Part shown: positions 1 to 6,549 of the stretch, piece after piece
How positions within the stretch are numbered: the stretch's first letter is position 1
Layout of the letters: each line of letters starts with the position of its first letter
Source: an uncultured Eubacteriales bacterium
Lineage (GTDB): Bacteria > Bacillota > Clostridia > Monoglobales > Monoglobaceae
NCBI GenBank assembly: GCA_900550775.1
Contig: URTH01000099.1
Span: forward strand, 1-6,602
Length of the DNA: 6,602 nt
Direction: 5' to 3'
Position numbers and translations under genes: made by a program
The notes under the pieces: model-generated
Seen by the model: only the letters and a program-made list of their open reading frames with translations
Told to the model about the DNA's origin: nothing
Databases searched by the model: none

Positions 1-1593
1 CGGGCAGCCGGTCGAGCCGCTGTCTATGCCGTTATCGAAGACATCGACCAGCAGATATTCCTCGCCGTAAAGCATAATATTTACGTTGATATCCATCGTC
101 TGCGGCGGCGCCGCGCTGTTGTCATAGCCGTGCTTGACCGAATTTTCCACCAGCGGCTGCAAGATAAACTTCATCACGGTAAAATCCATCAGGCTGTCTT
201 TTGCCCTTACATTCAGCCTGATCTTGTTATCATAGCGCATTTTGATAAACAGGAAGTAATAATTTAAAATCTCGATTTCTTCTCTTAGTGTCACAAAATC
301 TCTATCGTTTGACAGCATGTATTTAAACTGCGCCCCAAGCGATGTAATCATATCGCTGACCTTATAGTCGTCCTGTTCAATGGCTGTCATATTGATGATT
401 TCAAGCATGTTATACAAAACGTGCGGATTGATCTGCATCTTTAAAACGTTGAGCTCTGCCTCTTTTTGTTTCATCCGGGCACAGTATGTCTGGTCAATGT
501 GTATCTTTAATTTTTGAATCATCTCGTTAATGCCCGAAATAATCTGTGAAAATTCCGTCACCCTTTCATCTGCCAGACAGATATCAAGGTTGCCGCTCTG
601 CACAATTTTCAGCTGCGAGACAATTCTGCTGACCGGCGCCGTCAAACGGTGCGTATACCAGAGCGAAATAAGCAAAAGCATTAAGGTAATCACCACGACC
701 AAGGTGACAAACGCCCTTCGGATTTCATTGATGTTGGATGTCAGCACATCCTTTTCTATGTAGGTATAGGCTCTCCAAACGCCGTTGATGTCCGACTCGA
801 TAAAAAAGCTGCTGCTCTTCGGAAGATTGTTATTAAAATCAAAATCCACGGGATAGGCGGCGATGCCCTCGGTTTGAATCTCGTTATCCACATTCCAGAT
901 ATCATTGGATAAAATACAATAGTGCTCCGAATCGGTCAGCGCAAAATATCCCGCTTTGGGATTACTCTGCAGCATATCCTGAAAATAGGACAGGTTGATG
1001 TCAATCATGATGCTGCCGACATATGCGCCGTCACTGTCCGTAAAATTTTTTATCATACTGACAACATAGGAGTTTGCATTAGAAAAATACGCCTGGGAAT
1101 GATGTCTTGGGATCATATAAACCCGTTCATCCATATCGGGGTTAATGAGTCCCTTTCCCTCAAAATCATAATAGCCGGACCGATACTTTTTATATCTTGA
1201 TACATGCATCCATTCTTCATCGCGGTTGACGGCAATCACATTCTCAACGCTCATACTGGATTGCAGAAAAATATTCATTACCACAGACAGGCGGTTCATA
1301 CTGTCGGGTTCTGTCATCTCAGACAGCAGTGTGTCAATCCGGCCGAACATATTATAGTTTTGGGCAGAATCCAAAACGTTAGACACGGATTCGATATTAT
1401 CCGAAATGATTTCATCAACCCTGGCGTGCGTTTCCTGCAGCGTTTCAATCGAACTGGTCTGCACATAGACGGTAAAATAATGAAAAATAATATTACTGAT
1501 TAACAAAAAGGGCAAAAACCCGATCAACCAATAGGAAATCACAATTTTAAAGGAGTAACTTCCGGACAGCAGCTTTAACTTCCTCCACATCAT
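1..1593 (-). CDS. YesM-type sensor histidine kinase, 3' end outside window
   Basis: This frame is open for 531 codons from an ATG at 1593 to the window edge, with no stop, so the C-terminus is missing. Residues about 15-40 form a hydrophobic membrane segment. Residues about 41-290 form an extracytoplasmic sensor region, probably Cache-like by comparison with the family. A second membrane segment lies at about 294-313, followed by a HAMP-like linker (about 314-366) and a short coiled segment. The His_kinase motif QINPHVLYN places the phospho-acceptor at H391. The N box QPLVENSVKHG (479-489) and the start of the G1 box, DNG (520-522), belong to the ATPase domain. YesM-type kinases autophosphorylate and pass phosphate to AraC-type regulators, often controlling sugar ABC transporters. 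The partner is not visible here. INPHF is usual where INPHV is seen, and the G1 box reads DNGID rather than DNGxG. ATG 1593 follows GGGGGTGAG at 5-nt spacing; ATG 1590 is the only close alternative. A dedicated promoter lies upstream. Confidence 0.93.
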   Translation of the reverse strand, partial: MMWRKLKLLSGSYSFKIVISYWLIGFLPFLLISNIIFHYFTVYVQTSSIETLQETHARVDEIISDNIESVSNVLDSAQNYNMFGRIDTLLSEMTEPDSMNRLSVVMNIFLQSSMSVENVIAVNRDEEWMHVSRYKKYRSGYYDFEGKGLINPDMDERVYMIPRHHSQAYFSNANSYVVSMIKNFTDSDGAYVGSIMIDINLSYFQDMLQSNPKAGYFALTDSEHYCILSNDIWNVDNEIQTEGIAAYPVDFDFNNNLPKSSSFFIESDINGVWRAYTYIEKDVLTSNINEIRRAFVTLVVVITLMLLLISLWYTHRLTAPVSRIVSQLKIVQSGNLDICLADERVTEFSQIISGINEMIQKLKIHIDQTYCARMKQKEAELNVLKMQINPHVLYNMLEIINMTAIEQDDYKVSDMITSLGAQFKYMLSNDRDFVTLREEIEILNYYFLFIKMRYDNKIRLNVRAKDSLMDFTVMKFILQPLVENSVKHGYDNSAAPPQTMDINVNIMLYGEEYLLVDVFDNGIDSGSTGCP

Positions 1594-1594
1594 T

Positions 1595-1603
1595 CTCACC
1601 CCC
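1595..1603 (-). promoter_or_regulatory. Shine-Dalgarno site of the sensor kinase
   Basis: The minus strand reads GGGGGTGAG, close to the anti-SD complement GGAGGTGA, with 5 nt between the G run and the ATG at 1593. This supports 1593 rather than a downstream methionine as the start. Confidence 0.75.
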
Positions 1604-1651
1604 ACGCAGCCCTCTCGGCCCCTCCGCAAAACCGACCTTTTCACTGTCTCT

Positions 1652-1680
1652 AGTATATCATAACCGTTTGCGCAAATCAA
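1652..1680 (-). promoter_or_regulatory. Sigma-A promoter of the sensor kinase gene
   Basis: On the minus strand, TTGATT (-35, at 1680-1675) and TATACT (-10, at 1657-1652) are separated by exactly 17 nt. A TG one base upstream of the -10 gives an extended -10 (TGATATACT). Initiation would fall near 1645, leaving a leader of about 50 nt before the ATG at 1593. The promoter lies downstream of the GH92 terminator, so the kinase is probably its own transcription unit. No start-site data support this; the call rests on the match and on its position. Confidence 0.75.
1667..1676. promoter_or_regulatory. Palindrome TTTGCGCAAA in promoter, candidate operator
   Basis: This is a perfect 10-bp palindrome with a central CG, sitting in the -35/-10 spacer and overlapping the last two bases of the -35 hexamer. 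Such CG-centred palindromes are typical of LacI/GalR-family operators, and this placement would let a bound protein block RNA polymerase. No regulator gene is visible in the window, so identity is inference. One half-site is part of the 11-base element also found before the GH38 gene. Confidence 0.35.
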
Positions 1681-1682
1681 CC
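1672..1682. repeat. 11-base shared element, copy 1 (kinase promoter)
   Basis: The plus strand reads GCAAATCAACC, identical to the 11 bases at 6539-6549 just before the GH38 gene. In this copy the element covers the -35 hexamer of the kinase promoter and includes the right half of the palindrome TTTGCGCAAA. Confidence 0.45.
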
Positions 1683-1702
1683 ATTTTCTCCTCTTTTCCT
1701 GC

Positions 1703-1774
1703 AACAAAAATGGCAGCAATGACGCTGCCTCACACGCTATAAATCAGCATGATCGCATCTGTCATTGCTGCCAT
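1703..1774 (-). terminator. Rho-independent terminator after GH92, nested hairpins
   Basis: Starting 23 nt after the GH92 stop, the minus strand has a perfect 14-bp inverted repeat (1774-1761 pairing with 1723-1710) around a 37-nt loop, followed by a T-rich tract (TTTTGTT). The 3' arm can instead form a compact hairpin, GGCAGC-GTCATT-GCTGCC (1729-1712), followed by ATTTTTGTT, which is a conventional terminator. The large loop can also fold internally (CATGCT at 1751-1746 with AGCGTG at 1738-1733, one G-U pair). Position and U tract make it the end of the mannosidase transcript, insulating the kinase promoter downstream. Confidence 0.8.
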
Positions 1775-1797
1775 CCCTATACCCATTTTTTCACATT

Positions 1798-3786
1798 TTA
1801 AAGATAAACTTCATCCGCCAGTCCGCGAAACTTTACATACTCCGCTTTTCCGGGGCAAAGCGGATAGATACCGATCACTGCAAAAATATACCACGCAGCC
1901 ATCGTTCCGTTGTCCTCATCGCCGGGAAAGCCGTCATCATCGGCTGAAAATCCCTCGCGGCACAGTTTTGACACCCATTCGCTGGTCTTTTCGGTCTCAC
2001 CGAAATAGGCGTATAGGAACGGAAGATGAAAGCTAGGCTGATTGGAAATGGCACACTGACCCCATTTTCCGTCTGCAAACTCGGTCATTTCGTGAATTTC
2101 TCGCTGATAGCCGCCGACCCGGTAATCCGGCGAAGCGGCAAACAGATCGTCCAGCTTTTGAATCAGTTTATCCTTGCCCCCGTAAAGCTCTGCCAGGCCG
2201 TCAAGATCGTGCTGCACGGCAAACGAAGTCTGCCAGGCGGCCGCCTCGGTATAATCCCTGCCCCACAGGATCGGATCAAAATCGGGTTCAAAACTCCCGT
2301 CCGTCCGCTTTCCGCGCATAAAGCCGGTTTCCTTATCAAAGATGTTTTGATAGTTTTTTGACCTTTTGCGGTAAACCCTTGCTTTTTCCTTTTCACCGAG
2401 GATATCGGCAACTACGGCCAGGCAATAATCGCAGTACGCCGAATCTAAGGTAAGGTTAACGCTTTCTTTATACTTATCGCTTGGCACATACCCCATTTTG
2501 GTGTAATATTCGCAGCCCTCCCGCCCGTATGCAGGGTTCTGTGACGGTGTATTGGCGTGTTTTTCCATGCCCGAAAAGGCAATTCGCAGCAAATCGTCCG
2601 ATATGATCCCACAAACCGCCGCCTCGGCAATCACCGCGTCAATCATGGTACTCGGCATACAGTTTTTTTCATCCATTGCCGTCCATCGCGGCAGCCATCC
2701 GCCGTCAATGTAGTCCTGAATGAACCCGGCAAGCATCTCTTTGTACTCGTCTTTTGCAATGATGGAAAACAGCGGATAAACCGTTCGGTACGTATCCCAA
2801 AATCCGTTATCGGTGTAACGATACCCATTTTTTACACTGTCGCAGGACGGCGCGTAATGAATCGGCTGATTGTTTTCATCCATTTCATAGGCCTTGTGCG
2901 GAAACAAAAACGCCCGATACATGCAGCTGTAAAAGGTTTTCATCACCGTTTCGTCCGCCTTGATCGGAATTCTCGATAAAACACGGTTCCACACGGCAAA
3001 GTTTTCATTCTTTAAACTGTCAAAGTCATCATAGGTACGGTCGCGGGTAAGGTTTCGCTCCGCCTGTTCATAGCTGATATAAGAGCTTGCCATCGAAAAG
3101 GTCAGCTTGTTTTTATTGACATACAGGTGAATCGCCGTGTTCTCTCCCTGTACCGACAGACCGGCTTTCTTCCCGGCGGCGTTTTCAACCATCGTCTTTT
3201 CGGGGTCAATCACGCCGTCTCCAAAGTTAAACACAAAATAGGTTTTTGCCCTACCCTTATCGTATCTGCCCGATGTTTCGCCGCAATCCGTATCGCAATA
3301 CAATCTGCCCGTCTTTGCGTTAAATGCATAGCGGCACATTCCCTGCACGGGCAAAACAGAAATATAATGATCAAAGTCGCTGTAAAATGTAAGCCGGATA
3401 CACGCCCCGTATTCTGTCGGCGTGAGTTCCAGTTTTGCCTTTGGTCTTGTGAGGTCGTAACTCAAATAATGTGGCATAAGCACGGTTTTATCCTTAACAA
3501 ATCCCGACCAACGGTTTTCCTCCGCCATATACGGAATCTCGCTCTGCGGCTGAATCACGATTGCCCCGTGCTCCGAAATCCAGGGGCTTGGCTGGTGCGT
3601 AAGGCGTACCCCCTCAAAGCTTCTGTCGTCCGGATGATAGAACCATGGGCCGCGGCTTGCATCCGTCTGCGGCGCAAAGGCCGCAAATCCGAACGGACGC
3701 TGAATGAGGGGCAGGGTGTTTCCGTTGGAAAACCGCCGCGATGATTTGGTGCCTTGTTTGATATTAACATATTGCATATAATCCAT
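1798..3786 (-). CDS. GH92 alpha-mannosidase, probably alpha-1,2 specific, cytoplasmic
   Basis: The 662-residue product matches GH92, a family of calcium-dependent inverting exo-alpha-mannosidases. Recognisable blocks are KQGTKSSRRFSNGNTLPL near the N-terminus, FWDTYRT (329-335), GGWLPRW (362-368), DYTEAAAWQ (511-519), NQPSFH (582-587), GDEDNG (622-627) and WYIFAVIGIYP (632-642). By family knowledge E514 is the likely general acid and D623/D625 the base-side carboxylates. W69, H565 and E566 fit positions reported to define alpha-1,2 specificity in Bacteroides BT3990. There is no signal peptide, so it acts inside the cell. I chose ATG 3786 because AGGAG lies 8 nt upstream and the family's conserved block begins right after it. 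In-frame ATG 3843, also with an SD (AGGAG, 6-nt spacing), would add 19 residues. The gene lies 60 nt after GH38 and is followed by a terminator. The C-terminus ends only 37 residues after D625, shorter than in classic members. Confidence 0.9.
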   Translation of the reverse strand: MDYMQYVNIKQGTKSSRRFSNGNTLPLIQRPFGFAAFAPQTDASRGPWFYHPDDRSFEGVRLTHQPSPWISEHGAIVIQPQSEIPYMAEENRWSGFVKDKTVLMPHYLSYDLTRPKAKLELTPTEYGACIRLTFYSDFDHYISVLPVQGMCRYAFNAKTGRLYCDTDCGETSGRYDKGRAKTYFVFNFGDGVIDPEKTMVENAAGKKAGLSVQGENTAIHLYVNKNKLTFSMASSYISYEQAERNLTRDRTYDDFDSLKNENFAVWNRVLSRIPIKADETVMKTFYSCMYRAFLFPHKAYEMDENNQPIHYAPSCDSVKNGYRYTDNGFWDTYRTVYPLFSIIAKDEYKEMLAGFIQDYIDGGWLPRWTAMDEKNCMPSTMIDAVIAEAAVCGIISDDLLRIAFSGMEKHANTPSQNPAYGREGCEYYTKMGYVPSDKYKESVNLTLDSAYCDYCLAVVADILGEKEKARVYRKRSKNYQNIFDKETGFMRGKRTDGSFEPDFDPILWGRDYTEAAAWQTSFAVQHDLDGLAELYGGKDKLIQKLDDLFAASPDYRVGGYQREIHEMTEFADGKWGQCAISNQPSFHLPFLYAYFGETEKTSEWVSKLCREGFSADDDGFPGDEDNGTMAAWYIFAVIGIYPLCPGKAEYVKFRGLADEVYL

Positions 3787-3794
3787 TCTATACT

Positions 3795-3799
3795 CTCCT
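3795..3799 (-). promoter_or_regulatory. Shine-Dalgarno site deciding the GH92 start
   Basis: The minus strand reads AGGAG with 8 nt to the ATG at 3786. The stretch between the GH38 stop and this site is A-rich (a run of seven A) and looks like spacer rather than coding sequence, which favours 3786 as the start. Confidence 0.6.
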
Positions 3800-3835
3800 A
3801 CGATTGATAATGTATTTTTTTCGTACTGTGCACGG

Positions 3836-3847
3836 GCAAACATCAAC
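3836..3847. repeat. Diverged copy of the shared element at GH38/GH92 junction
   Basis: The plus strand reads GCAAACATCAAC, which is GCAAATCAAC with a 2-base insertion. It overlaps the GH38 stop codon and the possible early GH92 starts, so resemblance may be incidental. It is listed because all three leaders in the window then carry a version of the element. Confidence 0.2.
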
Positions 3848-6525
3848 TACTCCTGTATGAATGTGACGATTTCATACGGTTTTATCTCCGTGCTCCAGCG
3901 GCCGTTCTCCTCCACCAGGCGTTCTCTCTTTTCCTCGACAATGTCAGACCGATATAAATTTTTGATCCAGTCGGATTTTTCGACAGTCAGCGTCTGCACC
4001 TTGTCCGAAAGATTAACCCAGCGCATCACAATGTCATCGCCTTCCTGTGCCTTTTTCAGCGCGGTAAGCTTTAAAGAATCCCCGCTCCACCTTAACTCGT
4101 TGTTATGATATGCCGAATCGGTGTTTTGCCCCAGACAGGTGACCGACATCGGGCACTGGAACGCCGCCGCCTCATCGAAAACTTCCGCCTCCTCTTCAAA
4201 TGGTATGATCGAAAACGCAAGCGACAGCTTTTTCTGCATCTGGGAAAGCTCGGTCGGGAACACGCCCCAGTCGCCCAGTTCCGACACCGCGCGAACCAAG
4301 GTAACGGCAATGGTGTTATCTTCCAGAATTTCGTATTCATAAAGACCGATGTTGGCAACGGATAACCCGGCTGCATCGTCCCTCATCATCACAAACCCCT
4401 GCTGATGCTCGCATCCGCTCGGATAGGTCCAGGTCGGCTTATGCTTATTGTCTCGCAGCGCGGCCTCAAAAACGCTCTCCGCCTTGTGCTTGGTACACGT
4501 CAGTCCCGTGGGGAAGAGGACGCGCAGCCGATGATCCTTGGCGGTGTTTTCAAACTCGCATCTGACATCGATTCTTTTTCCGCCCTTTGCCAGTGACACA
4601 AAATAGGTGACCGGAATCGTGACCGTCTCGTCTCCTCTGCCGCCGCTCCGCTCTGCGCCGCAGATAAACAGGCGTTTTTCTTCGTAGCTATGCGCATCAG
4701 CGCTTTTGGGAACGGTGATCTCCACCGTGATTTTATACTCTGCCAAAAACGCCTCGTCTTTTACCAGCGCAATCTTTGCCGGGGTGCCTCCCGATAAAAT
4801 CGGCTGATCACCCTTTGCCGGGATAAACGTATATTCTGTGCCGATATCGCCGACATCCTCAAGCCGCAAAAGGCCGGCAAACCGTTTTTTTGTTCTCTTA
4901 TCCGTCACATTCAGCGTACCGTCTGCGCAGATTTCCGCCTTGATATACTCGTTTTCCATCGTATACGGGGCGCTTACCAGACTTTCTGTCTTGGCAGCAT
5001 CCTTCTTCTTTCTGAGTGCATACACAGCGTACCCCATCGGCGGAATTTCACCCGATTCAAATAAAATCGAGGCGGTTTCTGCCATGTACGGCTGGCGGAA
5101 CCGATCCTTCGGTAAGTCATATCCAAACCGAAGATCGTCTTTTTGCGTCATACAAGGCAGGATATTTCCGTTTTCGTCCACAAGCTCAAATTCGCCGGTA
5201 TAGAGCGAGTCTGCGATTTCCGCGGCCGAAGTGCGCAGCTTTTCTGAGCCGTATATTCTTCGGATATCAATGTCCGCCGATACGATGCCGCTCCTCTTTT
5301 TGCCAAGCGTATTGATGACTGCAAAAACAAGGTCGTTTTCGTTAAACGCCCCTCTTCCGATATGCGATCCGATATACAAAAGACTGTCGCTGACAACGGT
5401 TTCGGCCGCCTGCCTGCTCTTTGCAAATCTTGTGTGCATTTCATCGTTGACCGCATCGCAGCTGCAGCCGCAGATACTGTCATGGGGATGATTTTTCATC
5501 AGTGTTTTCCAGGCGTAGGTCAGCATTTCTCTCGGATATGTTTTCCCAATCTTTGCAGCAATAACAGCCAGCGGCTCCGCAATATTTTCAAGCAGGATTT
5601 CGCACTTTTTATTCATGACCTTTAAATCAACATGCGAAGAACAGGTGTTCACCAAATTCCACCAGCCATCGGTGTCCTGCCCCGTCAATTCGCCCTTTAC
5701 CGTCGTGATGTTTTCAGGCAGCGCCTTCATCAACGCATCCGCATAGCCTTCAAAATTTGAATGAATAAAGTTGTACTCCCCAAAATGTTCTCTCGCCGCG
5801 GCAAGCGCCTTGCTCAGATTCATTTGAACCGGCTGATGATCGCAGCCGTTTAAAAAAAGCAGTTCGCCGGTTGACGCATATTTTTCTACCGCTAAAATTC
5901 TGGGTTCCCAATACGCGGCGTCTCCGTCCTCCGGGATTTCCATTCCGTTATGGTACCAGTTGGCAAACAAAATCGCCGGCAGCGCGCTCCCGTCCGGGGA
6001 CTGCCAGTACATCTCCGAAAAGGTTGACGTGTAACCGTCCGAGACGGCGTTGTTCATCCCTGTTGGCTTTACCCCCCGGCCAAACGCAATGGCTTTCATC
6101 CCGGCCTGTTTTAAAATCTGCGGCATCTGCCCCGCGTTTCCGAACGAATCCGGGAAGTAACCGATTTTTGTCACCTTGCCCAGTTTTTTTGCAATCGACA
6201 TACCGATCAGAAGGTTTCGCACATTTGCCTCACTGCTCGTTAAAAATTCATCCTGCAGCACATACCAGGGTCCGACCGCAAACTTGCCGTCTGCAACGTA
6301 TTTTTTGATTTTTTCCTCGTTTTCGGGTTTAATCTCCAGATAATCCTCCACCAAAACGGTATGCCCGTCAAGGTGAAAACTTTTGTAATTTTCATCCTTT
6401 TCAAAAAGTTCCATGCAGTTATCGATCAGTTCCATCAGCCGCGCCCTATGATATTCAAATGGCATATACCATTCTCTGTCCCAGTGCGAGTGCGGTATTA
6501 CATGTATATTTTTCATCTCTGTCAT
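3847..6525 (-). CDS. GH38 alpha-mannosidase, cytoplasmic
   Basis: The 892-residue product has the length typical of bacterial GH38 enzymes of the streptococcal and MngB type, which are zinc-dependent retaining alpha-mannosidases. The N-terminus carries HVIPHSHWDREW, with H14 and D16 as zinc ligands. YFPDSFGN (123-130) supplies D126, the likely nucleophile and third ligand. GCDHQP (227-232) lies in the active-site region, and NHPHDSICG (345-353) supplies H348, the likely fourth zinc ligand. The middle helical domain follows, then beta-rich C-terminal domains from about residue 395. No signal peptide or membrane segment is present, so substrates must be imported. Linkage preference cannot be read; alpha-1,3/alpha-1,6-mannosides of N-glycans fit the GH92 neighbour, and 2-O-mannosylglycerate (MngB-like) is possible. 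Tandem AAGGA motifs precede the start: ATG 6525 has one at 5 nt, and ATG 6516 has one at 9 nt. The family usually begins near 6516 (MKNIHVIPHSHW). Confidence 0.95.
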   Translation of the reverse strand: MTEMKNIHVIPHSHWDREWYMPFEYHRARLMELIDNCMELFEKDENYKSFHLDGHTVLVEDYLEIKPENEEKIKKYVADGKFAVGPWYVLQDEFLTSSEANVRNLLIGMSIAKKLGKVTKIGYFPDSFGNAGQMPQILKQAGMKAIAFGRGVKPTGMNNAVSDGYTSTFSEMYWQSPDGSALPAILFANWYHNGMEIPEDGDAAYWEPRILAVEKYASTGELLFLNGCDHQPVQMNLSKALAAAREHFGEYNFIHSNFEGYADALMKALPENITTVKGELTGQDTDGWWNLVNTCSSHVDLKVMNKKCEILLENIAEPLAVIAAKIGKTYPREMLTYAWKTLMKNHPHDSICGCSCDAVNDEMHTRFAKSRQAAETVVSDSLLYIGSHIGRGAFNENDLVFAVINTLGKKRSGIVSADIDIRRIYGSEKLRTSAAEIADSLYTGEFELVDENGNILPCMTQKDDLRFGYDLPKDRFRQPYMAETASILFESGEIPPMGYAVYALRKKKDAAKTESLVSAPYTMENEYIKAEICADGTLNVTDKRTKKRFAGLLRLEDVGDIGTEYTFIPAKGDQPILSGGTPAKIALVKDEAFLAEYKITVEITVPKSADAHSYEEKRLFICGAERSGGRGDETVTIPVTYFVSLAKGGKRIDVRCEFENTAKDHRLRVLFPTGLTCTKHKAESVFEAALRDNKHKPTWTYPSGCEHQQGFVMMRDDAAGLSVANIGLYEYEILEDNTIAVTLVRAVSELGDWGVFPTELSQMQKKLSLAFSIIPFEEEAEVFDEAAAFQCPMSVTCLGQNTDSAYHNNELRWSGDSLKLTALKKAQEGDDIVMRWVNLSDKVQTLTVEKSDWIKNLYRSDIVEEKRERLVEENGRWSTEIKPYEIVTFIQE
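3850..3854 (-). promoter_or_regulatory. Alternative Shine-Dalgarno site for an early GH92 start
   Basis: AGGAG on the minus strand lies in the last GH38 codons, 6 nt before the ATG at 3843. It could drive coupled re-initiation of GH92 immediately after the GH38 stop, producing a form 19 residues longer. It may instead be chance, since it encodes the last GH38 residues. Confidence 0.3.
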
Positions 6526-6535
6526 TCCTTTCCTT
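6526..6535 (-). promoter_or_regulatory. Tandem Shine-Dalgarno motifs before GH38
   Basis: The minus strand reads AAGGAAAGGA directly before ATG 6525. The upstream AAGGA is spaced 5 nt from ATG 6525 and the downstream AAGGA is spaced 9 nt from ATG 6516, so either start is served. The protein difference is only three residues (MTE). Confidence 0.6.
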
Positions 6536-6538
6536 TTG

Positions 6539-6549
6539 GCAAATCAACC
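6539..6549. repeat. 11-base shared element, copy 2 (GH38 leader)
   Basis: The plus strand reads GCAAATCAACC, identical to 1672-1682 in the kinase promoter. It lies in the short gap before the GH38 Shine-Dalgarno site and overlaps the last base of the putative upstream stop codon. On its left it reads TTTTGGCAAA, a degraded form of the palindrome TTTGCGCAAA seen at copy 1. No promoter hexamers are convincing beside it. Confidence 0.4.

Noticed and set aside
922..1503. Two plus-strand open frames of 92 and 99 codons
   Set aside because: Both are antisense to the sensor domain of the histidine kinase, whose minus-strand frame is open throughout and has strong motifs.
1728..1774. A 14-codon minus-strand frame (MAAMTDAIMLIYSV) inside the terminator, as a leader peptide
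   Set aside because: It begins exactly with the 5' arm of the hairpin and ends before the 3' arm, which looks like attenuation, but there is no properly spaced Shine-Dalgarno site. Melting the long stem would still leave the compact terminator hairpin.
1710..1791. The same inverted repeat as a plus-strand terminator
   Set aside because: The T run on the plus strand begins more than 10 nt after the stem, and no plus-strand gene ends there.
1595..1797. A riboswitch or other structured leader RNA in the GH92-kinase gap
   Set aside because: The gap is accounted for by the terminator, the promoter and a leader of about 50 nt, and no conserved riboswitch core is recognisable.
2557..2979. A 140-codon plus-strand open frame
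   Set aside because: It is antisense to the conserved GH92 catalytic region, with no family resemblance and no upstream regulatory signals of its own.
3127..3744. A 205-codon plus-strand open frame
   Set aside because: It lies wholly antisense to the GH92 gene, whose protein is clearly conserved. The translation is rich in Arg, His and Cys with no recognisable domain, as expected of a shadow frame.
3787..3846. An internal promoter between GH38 and GH92
   Set aside because: A TACATT could serve as -10, but no -35 hexamer lies at 16-18 nt, and short operon-like spacing explains the gap.
5871..6308. A 145-codon plus-strand open frame
   Set aside because: It is antisense to the N-terminal catalytic domain of GH38. 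The Ser/Pro/Arg-rich product is typical of reverse-strand reading of a coding gene.
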